A stretch of DNA of 64,000 bases from Acidobacteriaceae bacterium (GTDB lineage: Bacteria; Acidobacteriota; Terriglobia; Bryobacterales; Bryobacteraceae). Under the pieces are notes generated by a model. It did no database searches. It saw only the letters and a program-made list of their open reading frames with translations, and was not told the DNA's origin. Of the stretch, positions 1-9,820 are shown in pieces. The stretch is from the NCBI GenBank assembly GCA_019240475.1, contig JAFAYI010000023.1, positions 1 through 64,000 on the forward strand, in the 5' to 3' direction. Positions within the stretch are counted from its first letter, which is position 1, and each line of letters starts with the position of its first letter. Position numbers and translations under genes: made by a program.

Positions 1-2331
1 ATTGGAGCAAACACCGCGATTTTCAGCTTCGTCAACGCGGTCGTCTTATCTCCATTGCCTTATCCAAACGCTGACCGTTTGACGGTCATCTGGTCGGGAC
101 TGGGCGATACCAATCGCGCGCCTGCAACGCGTTTCGAACTTTTCCAGATCCGGCAGATGACGAAACAATTCGATCAGGTTGCCGGAATTTGGGTTACCAA
201 TGGAGCGCTTCCTGGACTTACCCAGGCCGAACAGGTCGGCGAACAAATCAAAATCGCCACCGTAACCTCGAATTTCCTGCCGCTCCTCTGCACCAAACCG
301 GCGCTTGGACGCTTCTTCAGTTCGGAAGACGAGCGGCCTAACGCGCCTAACACCGTCATCATCTCTCACGGACTGTGGGTTCGGCGCTTCGGGTCCGATC
401 CCAACATGATTGGACGATCGATCCGCCTCCGAAGAGGATCGGTAATGGTGATTGGGGTACTGCCTGAAAATTTCCGCCTGATTTTCCCCAATGACGCCAG
501 TGTCCCCGCAAACGTCGACGTGTTCAATACCATCCCCATCGATGCGTCAGATCCGCAAGGGCCGGCATTTCTCCATCTGGTGGGCCGCCTTCACACCGGA
601 AGCAATCTCTCGCGCGCGCAAGCCGAAGCCAACGCCATGGCCACGCAAATACACATCTTCGATGGAAGAGCCGGAATTTCAAACTTTCGTCTTTCCGTTT
701 TCTCCCTGCAGTTCGATGATTTCCGCGCGGTACGCGGGACATTGCTGCTTCTGTTCGGTGGCGTCGCTTTCGTCTTGTTGATCGGATGCGCGAACCTTGC
801 CAATCTTCTGATGGCGCGAGCGAGACGGCGCCAGCACGAGACCCTCACCCGCATCGCCCTCGGAGCGTCTACAACCAGGCTCGTACGTCAGCTTCTGACC
901 GAAAGCCTTCTTCTTGGCGCGCTCGGAGCTGTGGGCGGGCTCGCTTTCGGCTGGGCAACGGTTCGCGTAATTCTGGCCCTTCGTCCGCCATCATTCACGA
1001 ATATCGGCGAGGTCCATCTGCATGCGACTGTCCTGGTGTTTACCTTTGGCATTGCAGTGTTGACAAGTATTTTCTTCGGACTCGCTCCCGCGCTCTCGGT
1101 ATGCCGATTGGATTTGGCACAGAATCTGAGACAGGCAAAGATAGCCTCGGGTTGGGGTCGCAGAAGTTGGAGCGGCTTCTTTGTTTCCGCCGAAGTAGGT
1201 CTAGCGTTCGTGCTTCTGATAGGAACGGGTCTGCTCATGCGAACCTTTGTAAACGTGCTGCGCGTGAATCCGGGCTTCCGCGCAGAAAATGCGTTCACGT
1301 TCCGAATAACCGGGTCCAACTACGCCACGCTACACCAGTTGCAGCAAAATCTCGCGACTCTTCCCGGTGTTCAATCCGTCTCCGCCATCTCTCATCTTCC
1401 CTTGGATGATGCGGGCAATTGGTACGACACGTATTGGAAAGAAGGCACGCCAGTCAAATTGCAAAGCACCTCGATGGCGGACCTTCGTTCGATTTTGCCG
1501 GGATATTTCAGCACAATTGGGGCGACTCTTGTTGCCGGACGCGATTTTACCGAAACCGACGACGCTTCACACGAGCACGTTGCTGTCATCGATGATGTTC
1601 TGGCGCGGCAGCTATGGCCTAATGGCGATGCGCTGGGCAAGAAAATCAATGTTTCCGATTCTCCCAAAGGGCCTTACGAATTCCAGCGCGACTGGCTGGT
1701 AATCGTTGGCGTGGTGCGGCATATCCAGAATCATTCACTCACGGTAATGGTTCGGCCCCAGGTATTTGTACCGTTTCAACTCGCTCCCCGCCCGACCATG
1801 GTCATGGTGATCCGTACAACGGGAACAGTCTCCGGCTTAGCTGACTCGGCCCGAAAAGAGGTCGCGCTCTTGCGCAAGGATGTGGCCATATCCCGGCTCT
1901 CGCCTCTATCCGACATCGTCGATACAGCCATTTCGGAAAGCCGCTTCGCCTCATTGCTCGCGGCGTTGCTCGCCCTAACAGCCCTCGTGCTTGCGTGCGT
2001 CGGTATTTACGGAGTGTTGTCTTATTCGGTCGCCCAACGGCTAAACGAAATCGGCATTCGCATCGCGATAGGCGCGGAACGTAAGCACGTACTCAGAATG
2101 ATACTGACAGACGCATTCGGATCCGTTCTGCCGGGCGTAGCAGCCGGTTTCGTACTCTCGTCACTTCTCACGCCTCTGCTTGCGGGTCTATTATTTGGTG
2201 TGACGCCGGAGAGCCCAGCGAATTACGCCGTCATTATTATTGTTGTGCTGATCGTGACCGCATTCGCAGCGTATTTTCCGGCACGCCGGGCGATGCGGGT
2301 CGATCCAGTCGTTTCCTTGAGGTACGAGTAA
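1..2331 (+). CDS. MacB/FtsX-type ABC transporter permease, 5' end outside window
   Basis: The reading frame is open from base 1 and already matches the family before the first ATG at 55 (GANTAIFSFVNAVVLSPLPY), so the gene begins upstream of the window. The visible part is about 777 residues. It shows a MacB-like periplasmic domain, an FtsX membrane domain with its first helices near residues 235-320, a second periplasmic domain, and a second FtsX domain at the C-terminus ending in PARRAMRVDPVVSLRYE. This duplicated layout without an ATPase gene beside it is typical of the many orphan permeases of Acidobacteriota. Family members act in macrolide, lipoprotein or peptide export; the substrate here cannot be inferred. 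No ATPase lies downstream; the next gene is on the other strand. Confidence 0.93.
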   Translation: MGANTAIFSFVNAVVLSPLPYPNADRLTVIWSGLGDTNRAPATRFELFQIRQMTKQFDQVAGIWVTNGALPGLTQAEQVGEQIKIATVTSNFLPLLCTKPALGRFFSSEDERPNAPNTVIISHGLWVRRFGSDPNMIGRSIRLRRGSVMVIGVLPENFRLIFPNDASVPANVDVFNTIPIDASDPQGPAFLHLVGRLHTGSNLSRAQAEANAMATQIHIFDGRAGISNFRLSVFSLQFDDFRAVRGTLLLLFGGVAFVLLIGCANLANLLMARARRRQHETLTRIALGASTTRLVRQLLTESLLLGALGAVGGLAFGWATVRVILALRPPSFTNIGEVHLHATVLVFTFGIAVLTSIFFGLAPALSVCRLDLAQNLRQAKIASGWGRRSWSGFFVSAEVGLAFVLLIGTGLLMRTFVNVLRVNPGFRAENAFTFRITGSNYATLHQLQQNLATLPGVQSVSAISHLPLDDAGNWYDTYWKEGTPVKLQSTSMADLRSILPGYFSTIGATLVAGRDFTETDDASHEHVAVIDDVLARQLWPNGDALGKKINVSDSPKGPYEFQRDWLVIVGVVRHIQNHSLTVMVRPQVFVPFQLAPRPTMVMVIRTTGTVSGLADSARKEVALLRKDVAISRLSPLSDIVDTAISESRFASLLAALLALTALVLACVGIYGVLSYSVAQRLNEIGIRIAIGAERKHVLRMILTDAFGSVLPGVAAGFVLSSLLTPLLAGLLFGVTPESPANYAVIIIVVLIVTAFAAYFPARRAMRVDPVVSLRYE

Positions 2332-2455
2332 CCACGTTTGGGAAGATCGCGAATAGCCGCATGGCGGCCGTGACAGCCTGCTTCTGCTGCGACTCAGCCA
2401 GATGTAGATTGCCGCGCAACGCGCCGCGGCTGGAAATCGGCTATCGCTTGTTGAG

Positions 2456-3811
2456 TTACACGTCGACGGTGGCGCTTTCTCCGCCGAGCGGCAGTTCTAC
2501 ATGGAGGCACGTGCCCTTACCGATGATCGAGTTTACCCGGAATAACCCATCAAGATGTGCGACGCGCTCCTGCATTCCGAGTAGCTCCAATCCTTTTTCG
2601 CGATCGGGCGAAATGCCGTCTCCATCGTCCCAAACTGTCAGGATTAGCGCTTCACAGCTTTGATTCAAGTCCACCCGAACAGTTTTCGCGTGAGCATGGC
2701 GAACGGTATTGCGCAGTGCTTCCTGAACGATGCGGAACATGCAGGTCTTGTACTCGTCCGGCAAGTCCTCGGATATGGCATCCCCGCGCACTTGAACGAA
2801 GACGTTACTGTTGCGAGAAGTCTCTTTTGCTTGCCATTGAAGAGCAGGAATAAGACCCAGATCGTCAAGCATGGAGGGGCGAAGAAGCAGAGACATATCG
2901 CGGGCCACCGCTACCGTCTTTTCCGCCAGGAGGCGTAGTTCGGCCAACTCGTCACAAGCTTTTATTGACGACGTCGGCACAAGAGCGGAGACGTTACCAA
3001 TTCCCAGAAGCAGCGCGGAAACCGATTGGCCGATCTCATCGTGCAACTCGCGCGATAGGACACGGCGTTCGGATTCCTGGATGTCGATCAGCCTTGCAGA
3101 TAATTCGCGCAGGGATTCGCGGGCGCGTTCCGCTTCATTTAATCGCATTGCGGCAATTGTTTCCAGGCGCAAGACACGCCGGACACTAACCGCGGCCAGC
3201 AACGCTCCGCCACAGAGGGTCAACACAAGAAAGGCTACTAGTATGTTCCTGAAACCCGAAAATAAACGCGTAATCTGCGCGTTTCCCTTCGCCATTTGCC
3301 TCTGGTTGACTACGGCGACTTGATCCTCTAAGTGAACGATGGTCGTACGCCGTGGAAGAAGGGACGTCCTCATAAACTCATATCCAAACGCCTGCCGCTG
3401 GTACGCGTTCCACTGAAGAGCGGGACGGAGCGAGCGAAAATAGCTATCCAACTCGCTTCGCAACCTTTGAAACGGAATACGCTCTTCGGTCCTCAAGAGA
3501 GTCTGATATCGAGTTACATTGCGCTCGATAGCGCGGCGCGTGACGTCAAGGTCATGTCGTTCCAAGTCTACCCGCGCGGGATCTGGCTCGAGCAGGAGAT
3601 CGCGAACGTATGTGCCGGAGAGATAAATATCGGAGCGCAGTTGCTCTAGGATGCGGTCCCGGTTGAAATAGTCATCGCGAATCGTATCATTTTGGACTTC
3701 AATTCCGCGGAGTGCCGAAACGGTTACTGCTCCGAAAAGCGCCAAGAGCATCAGCAGTCCACCGAAGCCGACGAAGAGCAGGCGTTTGGATTGTTCGTCA
3801 GTGCTTAACAC
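2456..3811 (-). CDS. NarL-family sensor histidine kinase, last gene of the RND efflux operon
   Basis: A 451-residue membrane kinase. A first membrane helix lies near residues 10-32 and a second near 188-208, enclosing a mostly helical sensor region. A HisKA_3 domain follows, with the phospho-acceptor His257 in RELHDEIGQ, then a HATPase domain with N-box RNTVRH, WDDGDG and a GLELLGMQERV motif. It starts 52 bp after the TolC-like gene on the same strand, so it is probably the last gene of the RND operon. No response regulator is adjacent. It is a clear paralogue of the kinase at 22461-23816, almost identical around the DDYFNRD segment and the His box. It could signal to the regulator at 23813-24463 or to one outside the window; this is inference. 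Confidence 0.93.
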   Translation of the reverse strand: MLSTDEQSKRLLFVGFGGLLMLLALFGAVTVSALRGIEVQNDTIRDDYFNRDRILEQLRSDIYLSGTYVRDLLLEPDPARVDLERHDLDVTRRAIERNVTRYQTLLRTEERIPFQRLRSELDSYFRSLRPALQWNAYQRQAFGYEFMRTSLLPRRTTIVHLEDQVAVVNQRQMAKGNAQITRLFSGFRNILVAFLVLTLCGGALLAAVSVRRVLRLETIAAMRLNEAERARESLRELSARLIDIQESERRVLSRELHDEIGQSVSALLLGIGNVSALVPTSSIKACDELAELRLLAEKTVAVARDMSLLLRPSMLDDLGLIPALQWQAKETSRNSNVFVQVRGDAISEDLPDEYKTCMFRIVQEALRNTVRHAHAKTVRVDLNQSCEALILTVWDDGDGISPDREKGLELLGMQERVAHLDGLFRVNSIIGKGTCLHVELPLGGESATVDV

Positions 3812-3863
3812 ATGACTCCAAATGGGCGCTTGGATCAGGGTTTATAGCCGCTCGGCTGGGATT

Positions 3864-5168
3864 CTAATGCAACTCGCCAACCGTATATTGCAGGGCAGCA
3901 TAGGCCTCCTGATACTCGTACATGGCGTTTAGGTTCTGGACTTGGGCTGACGTTTGCCCCAATTGCGCCTGCGTCAGTTCGACTATAGATGCTAACCCGA
4001 GGTTGTATCTCCCTTGAGCGAGTTCGAGCGCCATGTTGGCCTGCTTCAGAAGCTGTTCAGTAGCGGAAATGGCATCGAAGGAAGTCTTGGCGCGCTGCCA
4101 AGCTGCGCGTACGTCGCGGGCGATTCGATCTTGCAAGTCGCGTGTCTTCTGCTCTGTAGCCTGCAATTGATATTGCGCAGCTTCACGCCGCGCGGAGAAC
4201 AAGAAGCCATTGAAAACGGGAACTTGCACATTGACCGCCAATGCCTCATAGGTCAGAGGTATCGAGGGGTTGGCGTTTCCCGGATGGATGTACGGCAGCA
4301 CTCCACCAACGCCAGTCAGGCTTATACTAGGCCGCTTCAGATCGCGTTCGGCGTAGACAAACTTCTGAGCAGCCTCTGTCTGCAATCGCAAACTTGCCAG
4401 TTCGGGACGGTTCTGAATTGCCTCTGCAATCAAAGTGTCTTCGGTTGAGGGAGGAGATGGAGGCATAGGCTCGTCAGCTAGTTGATATTTGACGGCATCT
4501 TGCGTGCCCAGTGCCTGGCCTAAAGACGCATAAGCAGTTTCCAGGCGATCTCGTGCGCGAAGTAACATCAGATTCGCGTCGGACAGATTCACCTGGGCAA
4601 AACTAAGGTCGATATCGGATTTCAGTTTGTTCTTGGCTAGTTCAGAAACCTGATCGACAACCGTTTGTCGCGTCTTAACTGTTTGCTGCGCAACGTTAAC
4701 GATCTGCTGAGCTAGAAGCACTTCGTAATAGGCTTGATCTACTCCGAAACTTACGTCATACCGGCTCGCGCGAAGATCCTGACCGCTTGCCTTCGCCTGT
4801 AAAGCGGAGTTCGCAACTAAGTTGTGAGTTCTCCCAAAGTCCGTGACCAACTGAGAGAGTGTCATACCCGCTCCTGCGTGATTAAAAAGGCGCGGATCGT
4901 TTAAGAGTCCAGCGCCAATCCGGGAATTCACCTCAGCTTGCGCCCCAGTGATGTCTCCATTCAATGTTGGATAGTAAGCCGCCCTTTCCTCTCTGGTAAG
5001 TTGGCCCGCTCTCGACTGTAGGGCTTCCGAGGCGAGAACCTGAGGGTGATTCTTCAGCGCCATTGCGCGCGCTTGAGTCAGGGTCAACGGAGGATTTGTG
5101 TTCTGCGCAATTGCGACCCCACACAAACCGGGCAAGCCCAGTAGCAGGTACGTGATTCTCTTTGACAT
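3864..5168 (-). CDS. TolC-family outer-membrane efflux protein
   Basis: A 434-residue protein with a signal peptide (MSKRITYLLLGLPGLCGVAIAQ) and two outer-membrane-efflux (OEP) repeats rich in long amphipathic helices. TLTQARAMALKNHPQV near the N-terminus is the usual opening of the first repeat and LAQGRYNLGLASIVELTQAQ lies in the second. It would form the trimeric outer-membrane channel for the pump encoded just upstream: its start is 6 bp after the RND permease stop, so the two are surely co-transcribed. The length is normal for the family. Confidence 0.93.
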   Translation of the reverse strand: MSKRITYLLLGLPGLCGVAIAQNTNPPLTLTQARAMALKNHPQVLASEALQSRAGQLTREERAAYYPTLNGDITGAQAEVNSRIGAGLLNDPRLFNHAGAGMTLSQLVTDFGRTHNLVANSALQAKASGQDLRASRYDVSFGVDQAYYEVLLAQQIVNVAQQTVKTRQTVVDQVSELAKNKLKSDIDLSFAQVNLSDANLMLLRARDRLETAYASLGQALGTQDAVKYQLADEPMPPSPPSTEDTLIAEAIQNRPELASLRLQTEAAQKFVYAERDLKRPSISLTGVGGVLPYIHPGNANPSIPLTYEALAVNVQVPVFNGFLFSARREAAQYQLQATEQKTRDLQDRIARDVRAAWQRAKTSFDAISATEQLLKQANMALELAQGRYNLGLASIVELTQAQLGQTSAQVQNLNAMYEYQEAYAALQYTVGELH

Positions 5169-5174
5169 GACGAT

Positions 5175-8100
5175 CTATATAGACGGAAGAGACTCCGGTA
5201 CGGAGTCTCGCCGCAGGTCTCTGTTTCGATAAACAAGGAGATAAGCGGCGGGAACGATAAATACGGTGAAGAGAACAGATGTTGTCAGGCCGCCGATGAT
5301 CGCTCGCGCCATGGGCGCATACTGTTCCGCGCCGGCGCCCATCTTTAGCGCCATCGGAATCATGCCGATAATCGTGGCTAAGGACGTCATCAAAATAGGT
5401 CGCAACCGAACACGGCATGCCTTGATCACAGCTTCTCCAACTGGCAAATGTTCTTCTTGTTCGAGCTTGTGGGCAAAGTCGACGATCAAAATGCTGTTCG
5501 AGTCTGCAATTCCGATCAGCATTAAAACACCCATCAACGACATCACATTGAGCGTGGCGCCGGTAACCGGCAGGATGATGAGAACGCCGATAAATCCCAT
5601 GGGAATCGCAAGCATGATCAGAAATGGATCCACAAACGACCGAAACTGAGCTGTAAGAATGAGATACAGCAAGATAAATGACAGTACAAACCCAAGCCCG
5701 AAACTCTTGAAGGACTGGTTCATGCCTTCGACCATTCCGCGGAGATTCACACGCATGTTCCTCGACAATTTCATGTCCGAGACCAGTCGATTAATCCGGC
5801 TGGAGAGCTTTCCCAGATCTTCTCCGCGCGGCGTCACATAGACGTCTGCCGATCTTTGTATCTGATAGTGATCGATTTCGGTGGGAGTCTGTAGACGCCT
5901 CAGAGTTACCACGGTATCGAGCGTTGTGGGATGAGTGATATTCGGAGCTTTCAATGGAATGTTTTGAAGGTCGATGCTGTTGTGGATCGCTCCGCTTCCA
6001 TGCTCGGCATATTGCACAGTAAGGAAGTAGTCGTTACCGGTCTTGTAATCCACCCAGTAATTGGGCGCGATCATGGTGTTAGAATTTAGGGCCGTTATCA
6101 CGTTATCCACAATCTGCTTTTGACTCAGGCCCAGCTCACCGGCGTGGACGCGATTTACGTCCATGCGAATCGCCGGATAATCTAAGTCCTGCGGAATGTA
6201 GACCTGGCCCACGCCCGGCAATTGGCGGATCTTTGTAGCGAGTGTTTGAGCAGCATCATAATCCTGATCGTAATTGCGGCCGGTGACTTGCACATCTATC
6301 GGGGCTGGCATGCCCGCGTTCAAAATGGCGTCCTCCATGGAGCCACTGGAAAAGAAGGTTCGTAATTCGGGGAATGCCCGCCCGATCCGACTCGCAACGC
6401 TATCAATGTAGTCGAAGCTGCTGACTCTGTGGTTGTCCTGTAACTGTGTTTGTATTGTGGCTGTGTATGCGCCGGAGTTACTAGTATATAGAGCCGAGAA
6501 ATCTGGAACAACGCCGATGTTGGATACGGTCATTCGGAAATCCCGAGGCGCTACGGTCTTGCGAATCAGGTCCTCGACTTTAGCTACATAATCGTTTGTG
6601 ACTTCGATACGCGAGCCGGTTGGAGCCTTCAGATTAATCGTGAACTGCCCGGCATCGGTTTGTGGAAAAAAGGCTACTCCGATAAATGGATAGATAAGAA
6701 AACTGGCCAGGAATAGCGCGCTCAAAGCCGTCACCGTTAACACTGGACGTTTTAAAGCGCGCCGCACCCAATGTTCATAGACGTCCAGCACCTTGTTGAA
6801 GGCGTTGTTGAAATGTTGGTTGAATCGCCCCCATAACGAGGTCTTGCGGGAGACGGAATGTTGAACATGTTCTCGATGCCATTCGCCCTGGTCGTGTTCT
6901 CCGATATCAGCTTCACGGCCTTGAGAGCCTTCGCCAGCGTGTCCAACCTTCAGGAATCGCGAACAGAATAGGGGAATGACAGTCATCGCCACTACGAATG
7001 AAATGAGCAGCGAGATGCAAAAAGCTAGCGCCAGGGCAGAAAAGAGAAACTTACTGACGCCGTACAAGAAGGTGACCGGGAAGAAATCCACCACATCCAC
7101 CAGAGTGGCGGCGAGCACGGCAAGGGTGACTTCCGATCCGCCGATCTCAGCGGCGATCCGCGGAATTTCACCTATTTCCATGTGCCGATAGATGTTTTCG
7201 AGCGAGATGACCGAATTGTCGATCACGCGAGAGAACGCCAGGGCCAAGCCTCCGAGGATCATCGTATTCACGGTGCTTCCCACGAACGAGAGAATGACGA
7301 AGGTTGCAAGCGCTGAGAGTGGAATCGATAAGAGAACCGCGCCTGTCGCACGAACGCTTCCGAGAAAGAGCAAAATCATGATGCTCGTCAGCGCCAGGCC
7401 AATTAACCCCTCATGCAACACTGTCTTGATGGCTTCTCGCACGAATGTAGACTGGTCGAACAGGACATCGGTCCTTAGTTGGCCGGGAACATCGACGAGG
7501 TGTTTCAAGAGCGAGCGAACTCCTTCGACAACCTGAATCGTGTTCGTGTCGCCGCCTTGTTTCATGATCGGAATATAAGTCGAGCGCTGGCCATCTACGC
7601 GCACGATGTTGTACTGAATTTGGCTCGCGTCTTGGGCCTTTCCAACATCGCCAATCGAAACCCAGGAGTTCCCGACGGTCTTAATCGGGATCTCATTCAT
7701 GTGCTTCATATTGTCCACAAGACTGTTTGAATACACGTAGTAGTCATAGGGCCCCATCTTTACGTCGCCGGCTGGCAGTATCAGATTCTGGTCGTTGACT
7801 GCATTCACGACGTCCATCGGATCCATTTGCCGGGACATAAGCTTGTAGGGGTCGACGTAGACCATAATTTGCCGGTACTTCCCGCCAAAAGGCGGCGGTA
7901 TCTCCGCGCCTTGAACAACTGCGATCTGGTTGCGAATCGTAAACTGCGCTTCATCGTGCAATTCCGTTTCGCTCAGACCATTTCCATGCACGGCTACAAG
8001 GCAGACCGGCTGACTGGAGGCGTCGAATTTCAGGACGACGGGCGGCAATGTTCCGGGCGGAAGTCTCTTGAGGTCGGCCAGGGCCAGATTGGATAATTCT

Positions 8101-8411
8101 GTAACGTCGGCGTCCGCGCTTGTGCCCGGTTGAAAGTACGCCCGAATCATGCTGACTCCGAGCATGGAGCGGGATTCCATGTGTTGCATGCCGGCCGCCA
8201 GTGTAAAGAAGCGTTCGAGTGGATTAGTAATAGCTACTTCGATGTCGCCGGGGGGCATGCCGGAGTAGAAGGTCGCGACGACAACCTCGGGCAGATTGAT
8301 GGAGGGGAACAAATCTACCGGCATGCGAAAGAGACTGACGACTCCTATGACGCACACCGCGAGACAAAGCACAATGACGAAATAAGGGTTTCGAATGGAG
8401 AAACGTGACAT
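5175..8411 (-). CDS. RND-family efflux pump inner-membrane transporter (AcrB/CzcA-like)
   Basis: A 1078-residue RND transporter, full length for the family, with two copies of the 6-helix plus periplasmic-porter unit. It begins with the usual RNPYFVIV segment and has PVDLFPSINLPEV and a C-terminal FTVFIVPAAYLLVYRNRD. Known members use the proton gradient to drive drug or metal export as a trimer with an adaptor and a TolC channel, both encoded beside it. In the fourth helix the usual Asp-Asp pair is Asp-Asn (VIDNSVISLEN), and in the tenth helix the lysine of AcrB (Lys940) is replaced (IADSNSILIVDF). The proton relay therefore differs from AcrB; I read this as a subfamily trait, not decay. The substrate is unknown. 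Confidence 0.95.
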   Translation of the reverse strand: MSRFSIRNPYFVIVLCLAVCVIGVVSLFRMPVDLFPSINLPEVVVATFYSGMPPGDIEVAITNPLERFFTLAAGMQHMESRSMLGVSMIRAYFQPGTSADADVTELSNLALADLKRLPPGTLPPVVLKFDASSQPVCLVAVHGNGLSETELHDEAQFTIRNQIAVVQGAEIPPPFGGKYRQIMVYVDPYKLMSRQMDPMDVVNAVNDQNLILPAGDVKMGPYDYYVYSNSLVDNMKHMNEIPIKTVGNSWVSIGDVGKAQDASQIQYNIVRVDGQRSTYIPIMKQGGDTNTIQVVEGVRSLLKHLVDVPGQLRTDVLFDQSTFVREAIKTVLHEGLIGLALTSIMILLFLGSVRATGAVLLSIPLSALATFVILSFVGSTVNTMILGGLALAFSRVIDNSVISLENIYRHMEIGEIPRIAAEIGGSEVTLAVLAATLVDVVDFFPVTFLYGVSKFLFSALALAFCISLLISFVVAMTVIPLFCSRFLKVGHAGEGSQGREADIGEHDQGEWHREHVQHSVSRKTSLWGRFNQHFNNAFNKVLDVYEHWVRRALKRPVLTVTALSALFLASFLIYPFIGVAFFPQTDAGQFTINLKAPTGSRIEVTNDYVAKVEDLIRKTVAPRDFRMTVSNIGVVPDFSALYTSNSGAYTATIQTQLQDNHRVSSFDYIDSVASRIGRAFPELRTFFSSGSMEDAILNAGMPAPIDVQVTGRNYDQDYDAAQTLATKIRQLPGVGQVYIPQDLDYPAIRMDVNRVHAGELGLSQKQIVDNVITALNSNTMIAPNYWVDYKTGNDYFLTVQYAEHGSGAIHNSIDLQNIPLKAPNITHPTTLDTVVTLRRLQTPTEIDHYQIQRSADVYVTPRGEDLGKLSSRINRLVSDMKLSRNMRVNLRGMVEGMNQSFKSFGLGFVLSFILLYLILTAQFRSFVDPFLIMLAIPMGFIGVLIILPVTGATLNVMSLMGVLMLIGIADSNSILIVDFAHKLEQEEHLPVGEAVIKACRVRLRPILMTSLATIIGMIPMALKMGAGAEQYAPMARAIIGGLTTSVLFTVFIVPAAYLLVYRNRDLRRDSVPESLPSI

Positions 8412-8430
8412 AGATAAGGCTGCTAGATTT

Positions 8431-9681
8431 CTATGCGCGTCCCCGATAGGTCGCCGGTGGGGCTACTTGGGGATGGACTTGTTCGCTCGGCCGAAGCCCC
8501 GACCTTTCGCTGACTACCACCTGATCCCCTTCATTCAGCCCGGACACTACTTCGGCCTCGTTTTCGGTTTGGCCTTCCATACCTAAAGTGACAGTACGAA
8601 CTTGCACGCGGTTAGCCGGATCAACTATTAAGACAGACGTACTATCGCCTTGACGATCAATCGCCTGCACGGGGATCGTAAGAGCGTCTCCCGTACGATT
8701 CAAGGTGAGCGTAGCTTCTGCATACATACCGGGCAAAAGTTCTCCGGTTGGATTGGGAACATCCACTTCGGTGTGCATGGTTCTCGTCGCATCGTGAACT
8801 TCGAACGAGAACCGCGTCACCTTGCCCGGGAAATGTTTCTCGAGGGCGCCGACTCTAACGTCAACCTCATCGCCCGTTTTTATGTACCGTACATACGTCT
8901 CCGGCACAGGAATAACGAGCCGATATAGACTCTCTTGTGAAAGTTTTACCAGAGGCATGGCTTGCGTGCTGGAATTTGTGCCGGCCTGGACTAGGGTGCC
9001 TAGATTCGCATTTCGGTCGGTTACTACACCGTCGAAAGGCGCGGTAATCCGGGAGTACGAATAGAGATCTTCATCGCGAATGACCTTGGCTTGCGAGGCT
9101 GCCAGGTTACTCTTAGCCATCTCAAGGTTTGCCTTTGCTGAATCCACCTGCGCCTCGGAGGCGAGATCCCGGCCCTGTACCTCGTCCACCTCCTGTTGAG
9201 CAACCAGCCCTGGTTTACTCTGCGCGACGCCGTTCAGCCGATCAAACTCTAGATGAAGAACCTTGTGTTGCGCTTCTACCCGGCTTAATTGGTGCTGTGC
9301 ATTTGTCACTTGATCCTGCATGCTCTTGACGGCCGCTTTGTCCTGCTCTAGTTGAGCAGCCAACTCGGGTATCTCGAGCACAGCCATAAGCTGTCCTTTC
9401 TTGACATGCGTGCCGTAGTCAACAAACAGGTGACTCACGTAGCCGGATTCCTTCGCATAGACGTCAATCTCCTGGAACGGAACGAGCTCCGACGAGACAG
9501 TCAGTTTACGTTCAAGCGCATGCCGCTGTACTCTGACGACACCCACCGTCACGCCTTCCGGCCTGGCAGTTCCATTCGCCTCGACTCTACTTGCGTGTTC
9601 ACAGGAACTCAGGAGGCACCCGAGGCCAATCACACTCATACTGGCGAGAGCTATGCGCGTTGTCGTTATAAGAATACTCAT
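8431..9681 (-). CDS. RND efflux periplasmic adaptor (membrane fusion protein)
   Basis: A 416-residue adaptor with an N-terminal membrane or lipoprotein-like signal: VIGLGCLLSSCEH has cysteines placed as in a lipobox, but the match is imperfect. A biotinyl-lipoyl half-motif (DIDVYAKESGYV-like) follows, then a coiled-coil hairpin near residues 110-200, the second lipoyl half (SRITAPFDGVVTDRNANLGTLV), a beta-barrel domain and a membrane-proximal domain. It is the first gene of the operon adaptor - RND permease - TolC - histidine kinase, with the permease starting 19 bp downstream. A palindrome 83-100 bp upstream may be its operator. Confidence 0.94.
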   Translation of the reverse strand: MSILITTTRIALASMSVIGLGCLLSSCEHASRVEANGTARPEGVTVGVVRVQRHALERKLTVSSELVPFQEIDVYAKESGYVSHLFVDYGTHVKKGQLMAVLEIPELAAQLEQDKAAVKSMQDQVTNAQHQLSRVEAQHKVLHLEFDRLNGVAQSKPGLVAQQEVDEVQGRDLASEAQVDSAKANLEMAKSNLAASQAKVIRDEDLYSYSRITAPFDGVVTDRNANLGTLVQAGTNSSTQAMPLVKLSQESLYRLVIPVPETYVRYIKTGDEVDVRVGALEKHFPGKVTRFSFEVHDATRTMHTEVDVPNPTGELLPGMYAEATLTLNRTGDALTIPVQAIDRQGDSTSVLIVDPANRVQVRTVTLGMEGQTENEAEVVSGLNEGDQVVVSERSGLRPSEQVHPQVAPPATYRGRA

Positions 9682-9758
9682 GAGAAGACAGCTTCAGCCG
9701 CATGGCGTGATCGACGCCACCTTCAGCTCTAGTTTCCCAGTCGATAGCGGTAATGGCC

Positions 9759-9776
9759 ATACTGCCCCGGCAGTAT
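9759..9776. promoter_or_regulatory. Perfect 8+2+8 palindrome upstream of the RND operon, possible operator
   Basis: The sequence ATACTGCC-cc-GGCAGTAT is a perfect inverted repeat with a 2-bp centre. It lies in the non-coding stretch about 83-100 bp before the adaptor start codon at 9681. Its size and position fit a site for a dimeric repressor. No regulator gene of a matching type lies in the adjacent operon, so the protein is unknown. Confidence 0.45.
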
Positions 9777-9820
9777 TCTTCGAGCCGATAACGCAGTAAA
9801 ACCATTTCCTCAGCCTTCCG

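Noticed and set aside
786..1409. 207-codon plus-strand ORF inside the first permease
   Set aside because: It is out of frame with a clearly homologous permease; shadow ORF.
9599..9805. 68-codon minus-strand ORF across the adaptor start and the palindrome
   Set aside because: It has no ribosome-binding site, overlaps the adaptor start in another frame and has no recognisable product.
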